From Actinobacteria bacterium 13_2_20CM_68_14 (GTDB lineage: Bacteria; Actinomycetota; Thermoleophilia; Gaiellales; Gaiellaceae): a stretch of DNA of 7,167 nucleotides. The DNA is taken from positions 19,202 through 26,368 of the forward strand of contig MNDB01000069.1 in NCBI GenBank assembly GCA_001914705.1, in the 5' to 3' direction. Shown here in pieces: positions 1 to 6,042 of the stretch; position 1 is the stretch's first letter, and each line of letters starts with the position of its first letter. A program made the translations under genes and the position numbers. The notes under the pieces were generated by a model. That model worked only from the letters and a program-made list of their open reading frames with translations, was not told the DNA's origin and did no database searches.

Positions 1-330
1 GCCGAGTCGAACCAGGAGGCGTTCCTCATCCTTTCAGGGGAGTGCGCGCTGCTCGTCGAGGACGAGGAGCGACGCCTGCGGCCCTGGGACTTCTTCCACT
101 CTCCTCCGTGGACCGAGCACGCCTTCGTCGGCGCGGGCGAGGGGGCCTGCGTGATCCTGATGGTCGGTTCGCGCTCGGGCACGAGAGTGCACTACCCGGT
201 GTCGGAGCTCGCGGCGCGCTACGGCGCGAGCGTGGCGGAGGAGACCTCTGACTGGAGGCAGGCGTACGCGACGGTCGAGCGGTTCCGGCGAGAACGGCCG
301 CCGAATTGGGCTCGTCTGCCCTGGGCGTAG
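1..330 (+). CDS. Cupin-domain protein, C-terminal part (5' end outside window)
   Basis: An open frame runs from base 1 to a TAG at 328-330, giving the last 109 residues of a protein whose start lies before the window. Residues 1-60 have the small beta-barrel cupin pattern: an acidic/hydrophobic strand (EAFLILSGECALLVEDEE), then RPWDFFHSPPWTEHAF with the second-motif Pro, Gly/Ala and His arrangement, then GACVILMVGSRSG. The tail (YPVSELAARYGASV, RRERPPNWARLPWA) matches what I know of a group of actinobacterial cupin proteins of unknown substrate. Cupins bind a metal or small ligand in the barrel, but the reaction cannot be told here and the first cupin motif is not visible. No signal peptide can be assessed. 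The family call is fairly sure; the function is unknown. Confidence 0.8.
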   Translation, partial: AESNQEAFLILSGECALLVEDEERRLRPWDFFHSPPWTEHAFVGAGEGACVILMVGSRSGTRVHYPVSELAARYGASVAEETSDWRQAYATVERFRRERPPNWARLPWA

Positions 331-371
331 ATTCGTTCAGGCGTCATTCGCGAACAATGTCCGCGAGCGAC

Positions 372-400
372 TTGGGCAGCTCGGAGTCCGTCGTTAGAGT
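372..400 (+). promoter_or_regulatory. Weak sigma70-like promoter candidate for the sensor kinase
   Basis: TTGGGC (372-377) and TAGAGT (395-400) are separated by 17 bp, just upstream of the GAGG at 407-410 and the ATG at 420. Only the first three bases of the -35 and four of six of the -10 fit consensus, so this is a guess from spacing and position. It would imply a very short 5' leader. Confidence 0.2.
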
Positions 401-419
401 TGTTACGAGGTGTCGGGGA

Positions 420-1601
420 ATGTCACCTGATCGCACCGCTGCTCATGCGCATCTCGCGGAGGTCGAGGCCGAGCAGGCCGCGCTTCGGCGCATCGCCGCA
501 CTCCTCACCCGGAGCGTGCCTGCCGACGAGGTCTTCGACGCGGTCGTTGACGAAGTCCGTCTGCTCATGGGCGTCGAAGCTGCGGGTCTTCTGCGCTACG
601 AAGCCGACAAGACTGCCACGGTCCTGGCGGTTTCAGAGGAACGGGTCGTCTTGCCGGGGGACAAATTGTCCACGGAGAGGCACAGCGTCTTCGGCTTGGT
701 TTTGCGCACCGGGCGGCCCGCACGCATCGACGATTACACGAAGGCCACCGACGGGGAGCACGTACGCCGGATGCGCGAAGCCGGTGTTCGGTCGGCCGTG
801 GGTGCACCCGTCCAGCTTCGAGAGCGGGTGTGGGGGTTCCTTGGTGTCTACTCGATGCAGCGGCGACTACCCCCGGATACGGAGGCGCGTCTCGCGGACT
901 TCGCCGCGCTGGTCGCAAGCGCGCTTGCGAACGTGCAGGCGTGGTCGGAGCTGGAAGCCTCGCGCGTGCGGATCATCAGCGCCGCCGACGAGGCGCGTCG
1001 CCGGGTCACGCGTGACCTCCACGATGGGGCGCAGCAGCGGATTGTCGTGCTCGCTCTTAAGGCTCGGATGCTTGCGCAGTCTCAGGCTGCACAGACCGCT
1101 GGTCTGGACGCCGAGCTTCGAAGCCTTGAGGTCGACCTCAACGGGGTGCTTGAGGAACTGCACGCAATCGCTTCCGGGCTGCACCCTGCCGCCCTGTCGC
1201 GCGGCGGCCTCGCTCCCGCGCTGGGGACTCTCGCACGCCGTTCGCCTGTCCCGGTGGTGCTCGATGCGCGACTTCCAGGAGGGGTCGCTGAATCGGTCGA
1301 AGTTGCCGCCTATTACTTCGTCGCGGAGACGCTGACGAACACCACGAAGCACGCCGAGGCATCTCGCATCGACGTGACCGTCGAACTACGCGACGGCCGC
1401 CTATGGGTCTGTGTTCGAGACGACGGCGTCGGCGGGGCAGACCCAGCTTGCGGCTCGGGTCTTGTAGGGCTGAAGGACAGAATCGAAGCGTTCGGCGGGA
1501 CAATGACGCTCGACAGCCCGTCGGGCGCAGGAACGACGCTGGTCGCACAGCTGCCGCTCCCTGAGCACCCCGCTCTCGAGGCGGAGCCTGCTAACGCCTG
1601 A
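420..1601 (+). CDS. GAF domain sensor histidine kinase (NarL/HisKA_3 type)
   Basis: A cytoplasmic two-component sensor kinase that should autophosphorylate on His and pass phosphate to a LuxR/NarL-type response regulator. With ATG at 420 (GAGG at 407-410, 9 nt upstream) it has 393 residues. The frame is also open back to 306 and holds another ATG at 357. Starting at 306 would overlap the cupin gene, and the extra N-terminus looks non-coding. Residues about 20-172 form a GAF domain (ALRRIAALLTRSVPADEVFDAV, then GVRSAVGAPVQ and WGFLGVYS). The dimerisation/H-box is RRVTRDLHDGAQQRI with His at about 201. The ATPase domain has an N-box (ETLTNTTKHA, about 303-312), DDGVGG (about 334-339), GSGLVGLKDRIEAFGG (about 345-360) and GAGTTL (about 369-374). 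There are no membrane segments, so the GAF signal (redox, gas or small molecule) is internal and unidentified. No response regulator is in the window. The family is sure; the start is probable. Confidence 0.92.
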   Translation: MSPDRTAAHAHLAEVEAEQAALRRIAALLTRSVPADEVFDAVVDEVRLLMGVEAAGLLRYEADKTATVLAVSEERVVLPGDKLSTERHSVFGLVLRTGRPARIDDYTKATDGEHVRRMREAGVRSAVGAPVQLRERVWGFLGVYSMQRRLPPDTEARLADFAALVASALANVQAWSELEASRVRIISAADEARRRVTRDLHDGAQQRIVVLALKARMLAQSQAAQTAGLDAELRSLEVDLNGVLEELHAIASGLHPAALSRGGLAPALGTLARRSPVPVVLDARLPGGVAESVEVAAYYFVAETLTNTTKHAEASRIDVTVELRDGRLWVCVRDDGVGGADPACGSGLVGLKDRIEAFGGTMTLDSPSGAGTTLVAQLPLPEHPALEAEPANA

Positions 1602-1800
1602 GCTTCGCCGCTCGGAAGGGGTCGTCAGGGTGCATTTCGAAACCGTCGACGAGCTCACCGCCGCGGGCTCGCACGCTGGCGACGGCAGCGTCGATGTCGT
1701 CGACTGCGAATGCGAGATGGCGGATGCCCAGGGTGTTCGCCGCGGAAGCGCCGCCGCCCGCTCGACCAAAGTCCGTATCGCGCTTAGAGATCAGGCGTGC
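1591..1800 (-). pseudogene. VOC/glyoxalase family fragment (C-terminal half remnant)
   Basis: Minus-strand frame 1800 to 1591 ends at a TAG that overlaps the kinase 3' end, and begins after an in-frame TGA (1801-1803). It reads ...AANTLGIRHLAFAVDDIDAA... followed by ASVRARGGELVDGFE, which is the start of the second beta-alpha-beta module of VOC (glyoxalase/bleomycin-resistance) proteins. A less clear stretch before it (LISKRDTDFGRAGGGA) fits the same family loosely. It has no N-terminal half and no start codon with a ribosome binding site. The usual C-terminal end (YRLCYVRGPEG...VELAE) is replaced by an unrelated tail (MHPDDPFRAAKLRR). It shares a perfect 42-bp block with the VOC gene at 1872-2251. 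This is most likely a relic of a duplicated or paralogous VOC gene, or one side of a misassembly. Confidence 0.65.
1701..1742. repeat. 42-bp perfect direct repeat, copy 1 (VOC coding block)
   Basis: Bases 1701-1742 are identical to 1960-2001, 259 bp away, in the same orientation. Both copies encode, on the minus strand, the VOC stretch ANTLGIRHLAFAV. Identity stops sharply at both ends: the coding sequence outside is only distantly similar upstream and different downstream. A sharp edge like this suggests recombination, gene conversion or an assembly join rather than ordinary paralog divergence. Confidence 0.9.
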
Positions 1801-1871
1801 TCATGCTTCATTCCGGAACACTGGCCCAGCCCTCGGTGCTTACGCCGTCGTTGGCGGCAGGGCCGTGGCCT

Positions 1872-2251
1872 TCAGCCGATCTTCTCCGCCAGCTCGACGA
1901 TGATCCCCTCCGGGCCGCGGACGTAGCAGAGCCGATAGATGTCTTCGTAGTTCTCCACCCGACTGCGAATGCGAGATGGCGGATGCCCAGGGTGTTCGCC
2001 GGCGCGTTCCCGTCGCCGCCTCGGACCGACGGGGAGTGGAACTTCACCAGCTCGAGCCGTCCGTGGCCGTCCGGGGTCTCCAACATCGCGTACTCCACCC
2101 GGACGTCCTCGAGCCCCACCACGCGGTCCACCCAACCGCCCTCGACCTGCCCCTCGCCCTGCAGCGCGAGTCCGAGCTCGACGAAGAACGCCCTCGCGGC
2201 CGCGAGATCGTCGACCACAATGCCCACGTGCTCCATGCGTTGGATCGTCAT
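1872..2251 (-). pseudogene. VOC/glyoxalase family protein gene, internally deleted and frameshifted
   Basis: The start ATG (2249-2251) gives MTIQRMEHVGIVVDDLAAAR and the frame follows the family well for 97 residues. Candidate metal ligands of the VOC fold are His8, Glu67 (in GRLELVKF) and His92 (in IRHLAFAV). At about 1960 the frame loses homology. The expected end of the protein (VENYEDIYRLCYVRGPEG, then IIVELAEKIG and TGA at 1872-1874) is present but in another frame. About 20 residues that should join these parts (DDIDAAVA...RARGGELV type) are absent. The unshifted frame runs on to 1808 and makes a 147-residue product of near-normal length whose last 50 residues are nonsense. The family (glyoxalase I, epimerases, dioxygenases, resistance proteins) gives no specific substrate. 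It lies 159 bp downstream of the multicopper oxidase gene on the same strand. It is either a real decayed gene or an assembly error at the 42-bp repeat. Confidence 0.8.
1960..2001. repeat. 42-bp perfect direct repeat, copy 2 (VOC coding block)
   Basis: Identical to 1701-1742. Its low-coordinate edge (1960) coincides exactly with the point where the VOC gene at 1872-2251 loses its reading frame. This links the repeat to the event that broke the gene. Confidence 0.9.
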
Positions 2252-2257
2252 GCGCTC

Positions 2258-2272
2258 GACGGTAGCGCCGTC
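2258..2272. promoter_or_regulatory. Small inverted repeat just upstream of the VOC start codon
   Basis: GACGG-TAGCG-CCGTC forms a 5-bp stem with a 5-base loop, 6 bases upstream of the VOC ATG on the minus strand. No clear Shine-Dalgarno is present there. It could affect initiation or be an operator, but 5-bp stems are common by chance in GC-rich DNA. Confidence 0.2.
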
Positions 2273-2351
2273 AAGCCTATTTTGGGGCGGGACATCCGCC
2301 TTGGGCCATGCAGGGGATATTGATCACCCGTTTGTCTTCGTAAGAGGGCAC

Positions 2352-2370
2352 AGCTCGAGCGGGACGAGCT
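2352..2370 (-). terminator. Weak hairpin downstream of the multicopper oxidase gene
   Basis: AGCTCG (2352-2357) and CGAGCT (2365-2370) are perfect inverted repeats with a 7-base loop, 41 bases past the stop of the oxidase gene on the minus strand. There is no T-run after it, so as an intrinsic terminator it is unconvincing. The oxidase and VOC genes may share a transcript. Confidence 0.2.
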
Positions 2371-2410
2371 CGGCCGGGCTTGTGCTTTCGCTCGTATCGT
2401 GCGCGGAGCG

Positions 2411-4186
2411 TCAGGCCATGAATGGCATGAGCTCGGGGGCCATCGTGACGAAGGGTCGCATCATGTCGCGGTCCTCGTGTTCGAGGATGTGGCAGTGGTA
2501 CATGTAGCGGCCGCTGAAGGTGGTGAAGCGGACGGCGATCTCGACGATCTCGTTGGGATTGACGCGGATGGTGTCCTTGAGCCCGCGTTCGTTTTCGTCG
2601 ATCGCGTGGTCGAGCTCGTCGTCCGGGTCACGCCCGAGCGTGATGGTGGCAGCGAGATCGCGGTCCCCGATGCCATCTTCCGGGATCTCGTAGCGGATCG
2701 GGTGTCGCGCGAGAATCTGGAACGGGTCGAGGTGGAGGTGGATCGGGTGGGTGTCGCCGGTCAGGTTGATCAGCTGCCAGACCTCGTACTCGCCGAGCAT
2801 CGGGAAGAACGTCGTCATATCCTCGAAGTGGGCGGCGACGACGCGGTAGCGGGTGGTCTCGCCGCCGTCTATGACGCTTACCCGCGGCCCGCCGTCGGCG
2901 TCGGTAGCGACCGCGAGCTCCCGCATCGTCAGCATGCTCGGCTCGTCCGCGCGCTCGTGCTCGACGAGCGCGATGGCGCGCCGGCGCGCGCGGGCGAGCG
3001 CCTCCGCCGCCGGAAGCTCGTAGTCGGTCACAAGCTCGCGCGGGATCGGGCGGCGGACCTTCGCTTCGCCCACGACTCGGAAGCGCAGCACCTGCGGATA
3101 CGGGAGCAGGCTTTCGAGGTCGGCGGCATTCTCGGCGTCTGCGACCGGGAAGGAGGAGCCGTCGAACGGTGCGGCGGCGGTGTTGAGGACTGTCAGCTCG
3201 CTCCCGGGCGCGAGGTCGGAGAAGTCGACGAGCAGGTCGGCGCGCTCGGCCGACGCGAGCAAGAGCCCGTCCGCCGGCACGGGGACCGGCGTGCGGAGGA
3301 GTCCGTGGTCCGTGCCGATCTGCGTGATCCGCTCGAGTTCCGGAGCGCCGTCGCCCAGCAGCACGAGCCGATACGTGCGGGCGTTGGAGCCGTTGAGCAC
3401 GCGGAGGCGGTAGGTCGCCGGCTGGACGTCGAGGACCGGCCAGACCTTGCCGTTGACGACAGTGAACGGCGCGAACGCTTCCATCACTTCGGGGTCGGTC
3501 TTGTGAACCAATCGGCCGGTCAGCCGCCCTTGCTCGTCGAGGTCGAAGTTGCGGTCCTGAATCAGCAGCGGCACTTCGAACGGCGGTCCTTCCGGTAGCC
3601 CGAGGTCGCGCTCCCGGTCCTCGCGCACGATCCAGAGTCCCGCGAGCCCTGCGTAGACGTCGAACTTGGTGATGCCCATGACGTGGTCGTGGTACCAGAG
3701 GAGCGCCGCGCGCTGGTCCATTGGGTAGTGGAAGACGGCGGGCTGGCCCGGGGCGAAGATGTTCTCGGCCCAGCCGTCGTATGAGGCGGGTGTGAGACCG
3801 CCGTGCAGATGGACGACCGTGTGACCCGTCAGGCCGGCCGTGTGGCGGTCCGGCTCGCCCCCGCTCAGGCCGGGAAGACACTGCACTGGCACGCCGTCCG
3901 CGTCGGTCGGCTGCGGGGCAACAGTGTCGGAGACCGGGAACGGGCCCTCTAGCTCGTTCCGCCACTCGACAGTGACCGGCTGCCCGCGCTCGGCCTCGAT
4001 CAGCGGGCCCGGAACCGTGCCCTCGAACCCCCAGATGCTCGATGCGGGGAGGTCGCGGTGGAACCGGTGTTCGCCGGCACGTATGCGCACGGTCAGCTGG
4101 CCGTCATGCTCCGTGGCGATCAGCCGGGACGGGAGCGGAAGCCGATCGACGAACGGCGCCAGCGGCGGTGTCACCATTCGCATCAT
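2411..4186 (-). CDS. Multicopper oxidase (CotA laccase/bilirubin oxidase type)
   Basis: A three-cupredoxin-domain oxidase expected to take one-electron equivalents from phenols, bilirubin-like compounds or metals and reduce O2 to water. Starting at ATG 4184-4186 it has 591 residues. GAGG sits 8 nt upstream. The frame is open to 4315, but the added 43 residues look non-coding. All copper ligands are visible: HLHGG (about 126-130), WYHDH (about 164-168), HPIHLH (about 480-485), and HCHILEHEDRDM (about 564-575) with type 1 Cys565, His569 and axial Met575. Both trinuclear-site HXH pairs from the N-terminal domain are intact. WYHDHVMGITKFDVYAGLAG and the terminal DMMRPF resemble CotA/phenoxazinone synthase relatives. 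No Tat or Sec signal and no membrane helix are seen, so it should be cytosolic or spore/cell-associated like CotA. The start codon overlaps the stop of a possible small ORF (ATGA). Substrate is not predictable; the family is very sure. Confidence 0.95.
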   Translation of the reverse strand: MMRMVTPPLAPFVDRLPLPSRLIATEHDGQLTVRIRAGEHRFHRDLPASSIWGFEGTVPGPLIEAERGQPVTVEWRNELEGPFPVSDTVAPQPTDADGVPVQCLPGLSGGEPDRHTAGLTGHTVVHLHGGLTPASYDGWAENIFAPGQPAVFHYPMDQRAALLWYHDHVMGITKFDVYAGLAGLWIVREDRERDLGLPEGPPFEVPLLIQDRNFDLDEQGRLTGRLVHKTDPEVMEAFAPFTVVNGKVWPVLDVQPATYRLRVLNGSNARTYRLVLLGDGAPELERITQIGTDHGLLRTPVPVPADGLLLASAERADLLVDFSDLAPGSELTVLNTAAAPFDGSSFPVADAENAADLESLLPYPQVLRFRVVGEAKVRRPIPRELVTDYELPAAEALARARRRAIALVEHERADEPSMLTMRELAVATDADGGPRVSVIDGGETTRYRVVAAHFEDMTTFFPMLGEYEVWQLINLTGDTHPIHLHLDPFQILARHPIRYEIPEDGIGDRDLAATITLGRDPDDELDHAIDENERGLKDTIRVNPNEIVEIAVRFTTFSGRYMYHCHILEHEDRDMMRPFVTMAPELMPFMA

Positions 4187-4383
4187 CGCCACCACCTCAC
4201 AAACGAACGTGTCCAACGCCAGAGGATCATCGGCTCGCTTTGACGGCGAGGCTTCGGCCGGGAAGAACACGCGAACGCGCCCTCGAGGTTGCCGGCGCGA
4301 TGCCGACGCACCCAAGCACGAGCGGCTTCGATCGCCTCAGCGTCTTCCCGTCGGAGTTCGAGGCTTGCTTTCTGATCGATCAC
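4183..4383 (-). CDS. Possible small ORF overlapping the multicopper oxidase start (66 aa)
   Basis: A GTG (4381-4383) with AAGG five bases upstream opens a 66-residue frame. It begins MIDQKASLELRREDAEAIEA and ends in a TGA that overlaps the oxidase ATG (ATGA), a classic arrangement for translational coupling. The first 40 residues are charged and helix-like; the end (ILWRWTRSFVRWWR) looks unlike a normal protein. Third-position GC is only about 65%, which looks low for this G/C-rich window. The frame is also open upstream to a TAG near 4443 without a better start. I recognise no family. It may be a leader peptide, a remnant of a truncated gene, or chance. Confidence 0.3.
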   Translation of the reverse strand: MIDQKASLELRREDAEAIEAARAWVRRHRAGNLEGAFACSSRPKPRRQSEPMILWRWTRSFVRWWR

Positions 4384-4473
4384 GACACCCTTGAGCTCAT
4401 GCTCGCAGACCGCCGAGTATGGCTCGCCGTCCTCTGACGACTACTTCTCGATCTACGGAGTCCTCGCCCGATA

Positions 4474-4495
4474 GCGACCTCCGGCGTGACAGGCC
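4474..4495. repeat. 22-bp direct repeat, copy 1: tRNA-Asp anticodon-arm core
   Basis: This 22-bp block is identical to 5903-5924, which is part of a truncated tRNA-Asp gene. Here it stands alone: the flanks on both sides do not match a T-arm or D-arm. It sits 8 bases past the cyclase stop codon. An isolated anticodon-stem-loop copy is what an attachment-site core of a tRNA-targeting tyrosine integrase looks like. Confidence 0.75.
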
Positions 4496-4503
4496 CCCGC
4501 TGC

Positions 4504-5823
4504 CTAGGATCGCCGTCCCCGGTCGGCGAGTGTGGACAGGCGAGGCCTGTCCTTGACCGCTGATCTGCGCCCTCCCCGCAAGCCGATGAGGTACCACGCC
4601 TCGACCTCGCCTTTCCCCTTGACTGTGATCGTCCCCCGCGGCTCGCACTCGAACTCGTCGGCCAAGAGCTCGTACGTCGGCCGAGTTATCTGGATCCGCC
4701 CCGGCGCGCCGTAGGACTCCATGCGACTGGCCGTGTTCACGACGTCGCCCCAGAGGTCGTAGAGGAAGCGCTTCCGGCCGATCACGCCGGCCACCACCGG
4801 GCCGGAGTTGATGCCGGCCCGGAGCTCGAGGCCGAGGTGCCCGAGCTCGTCGTTCGAGCGCATCGCCTCGAGCATGTCGAGCGCCATGAGGGCGAGCGCG
4901 CGCGCGTGGTCCGTGCGTGGCGTGGGAACGCCCGCGGCGACCATGTAGCAGTCGCCGATCGTCTTGATCTTCTCGAGCTCGTACCGCTCGGCGAGCGCGT
5001 CGAAGTGACTGAACAGGTGATCGAGGTAGCCGACCACCTCAGAGGGCGCGAGCCGCTCTGACCAGGGCGTGAAGTCGACGACGTCGGCGAACAAGATCGA
5101 GGCCGACTCGAATTGGTCCGCGATCGGCCCGGTCTGGGCCTTTAGCCGGTCGGCGATAGAGCGCGGCAGGATGTTGAGCAGAAGGTCTTCGGCCTTTTCC
5201 TGTTCCACCCGCAGCGCTGCCAGCGCGTCGCTGCGCTGGCTGGCGAACACCGCGAGCAGCGTGAACACGATGGTGCCGCCGACCGCGATGTTCAGGGCCA
5301 GCATTGTGCTCGTGAACCACCCGGGCAGCGCCGGCCAGATCGGGCCGACGACCTCGCCCGCGATCCCCGATCCGAGGAACACGACGAGCCACGCGACGTA
5401 CCAGCGGGCCGCCGACCGGACTTCGCTGAAGACGAGCGCTCCGAGCGGGGCGAGAATCCCCCACAGGCCCACGCCGCCGGAGTCGACGAATCCGCCGAGC
5501 GGGATCATCGACAGCGTCGGCGCGAGCAAGATGGCGATCTGAGACACCAAGAGCAGCCGCGGGAAGTCGCGCGTGCGCGAGAACACGGCGATCGCGCCGA
5601 GTAGGACGCCGAAGTAGACGAGCGGCACCACACCGACCGGCGATCCCAACGCGAGATACAGCGCTCCCCACAGCGCCGAGACCGGCAGGATCAATACCGA
5701 GATCAGGACGAGCAGCGCCTTTCGCGCGCGCAGGTCCTCGTTGTCGTTGGGATCCGCGCCGACGAGCGCCACGCGCGCAGCCGCACGATCCACTGTCGCT
5801 CGGATCCGAGGCACGAGGTGCAT
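4504..5823 (-). CDS. Membrane-anchored class III adenylate cyclase (Rv1625c-like)
   Basis: Converts ATP to cAMP. 439 residues, close to the 443 of Mycobacterium tuberculosis Rv1625c. Hydrophobic segments between about residues 36 and 195 form a likely six-helix membrane domain. A coiled linker (about 200-230, ALRVEQEKAEDLLLNILP) leads to one cyclase homology domain (about 240-415). Catalytic residues are all present: metal Asp247 (ILFADVVDFT) and Asp291 (KTIGD), adenine-selecting Lys287 and Asp356 (YDLWGD), and transition-state Asn363 and Arg367 (VVNTASRME). The spacings 247-291-363-367 equal those I recall for Rv1625c (256-300-372-376). It should work as a homodimer and makes cAMP rather than cGMP, judging by the Lys/Asp pair. 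The start ATG (5821-5823) lacks a good Shine-Dalgarno; a GTG three codons later is an alternative. It lies between two copies of the tRNA-Asp repeat. What the membrane domain senses is not evident. Confidence 0.94.
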   Translation of the reverse strand: MHLVPRIRATVDRAAARVALVGADPNDNEDLRARKALLVLISVLILPVSALWGALYLALGSPVGVVPLVYFGVLLGAIAVFSRTRDFPRLLLVSQIAILLAPTLSMIPLGGFVDSGGVGLWGILAPLGALVFSEVRSAARWYVAWLVVFLGSGIAGEVVGPIWPALPGWFTSTMLALNIAVGGTIVFTLLAVFASQRSDALAALRVEQEKAEDLLLNILPRSIADRLKAQTGPIADQFESASILFADVVDFTPWSERLAPSEVVGYLDHLFSHFDALAERYELEKIKTIGDCYMVAAGVPTPRTDHARALALMALDMLEAMRSNDELGHLGLELRAGINSGPVVAGVIGRKRFLYDLWGDVVNTASRMESYGAPGRIQITRPTYELLADEFECEPRGTITVKGKGEVEAWYLIGLRGGRRSAVKDRPRLSTLADRGRRS

Positions 5824-5880
5824 CGCGGAGACGTTACTCGTGGAGCCTTCGGCTGGTACCCGCCGGATCGAGAGGCGAAC

Positions 5881-5927
5881 GGGAGCGACGGGACTCGAAC
5901 CCGCGACCTCCGGCGTGACAGGCCGGT
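5881..5927 (-). pseudogene. Truncated tRNA-Asp(GTC): 3' portion only
   Basis: On the minus strand this reads as a tRNA from the anticodon stem onward: stem CCGGC/GCCGG around loop CTGTCAC (anticodon GTC), variable region AGGTC, T-arm GCGGG-TTCGAGT-CCCGT, acceptor 3' strand CGCTCCC and a G at 5880 as discriminator. The matching 5' acceptor strand (GGGAGCG) and D-arm are missing; no such sequence occurs in the next ~350 bases upstream on that strand. No CCA is encoded. It is not a functional tRNA. Half-tRNAs with an intact 3' end are the usual scar left where an element integrated into a tRNA gene and displaced its original end. Confidence 0.8.
5903..5924. repeat. 22-bp direct repeat, copy 2: inside the tRNA-Asp remnant
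   Basis: Identical to 4474-4495 in the same orientation, 1429 bp apart. It covers most of the anticodon stem-loop and the variable region of the tRNA-Asp remnant. The two copies bracket the adenylate cyclase gene. Confidence 0.8.
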
Positions 5928-5934
5928 CTTGGCA

Positions 5935-5976
5935 CTTGCGGGCTGAGCGGATATAGGCGGGGATTCAGCCCGCGAG
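5935..5976. repeat. Strong inverted repeat beside the tRNA-Asp remnant
   Basis: CTTGCGGGCTGA (5935-5946) pairs with TCAGCCCGCGAG (5965-5976): 12 pairs with a single G-T wobble, around an 18-base spacer that contains ATATA. There is no T-run on either side, so it is not a typical terminator. It lies 8 bp from the half-tRNA and may be part of an integration or excision site, or a structured RNA. Confidence 0.5.
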
Positions 5977-6042
5977 CAGGGTCTTTCGAGCTTGGGCTTG
6001 CGGAGATTCGCGGGTGCCGGCGGAGGTTTCCGGCGACCTCGT

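Noticed and set aside
306..419. Earlier starts (306 or 357) for the sensor kinase
   Set aside because: 306 overlaps the cupin gene, and neither site has a clear ribosome binding site; 420 has GAGG at a good distance and gives a normal kinase N-terminus. 357 cannot be fully excluded.
1808..2251. An intact 147-residue VOC protein on the minus strand
   Set aside because: The length is near normal by chance, but after residue 97 the sequence has no family resemblance and is low-complexity Arg/Ser/Gly-rich, while the true C-terminal sequence lies in another frame ending at 1872.
2399..3598. A 399-residue open frame on the + strand opposite the multicopper oxidase
   Set aside because: It is an antisense shadow of a GC-rich gene: Val/Glu/Arg/Gly-rich, no known motifs, and the minus strand there encodes a clear oxidase with all copper ligands.
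2628..3965. A 445-residue minus-strand frame inside the oxidase gene
   Set aside because: Arg/Pro/Ala-rich out-of-frame reading of the oxidase with no domain signature.
4187..4315. N-terminal 43-residue extension of the multicopper oxidase as a signal peptide
   Set aside because: It is charged and Arg/Ala/Pro-rich without a hydrophobic core or cleavage site, and a good ribosome binding site precedes the ATG at 4186.
5881..5927. A functional tRNA-Asp gene
   Set aside because: The 5' acceptor strand, D-arm and any matching sequence upstream are absent, so no cloverleaf can form.
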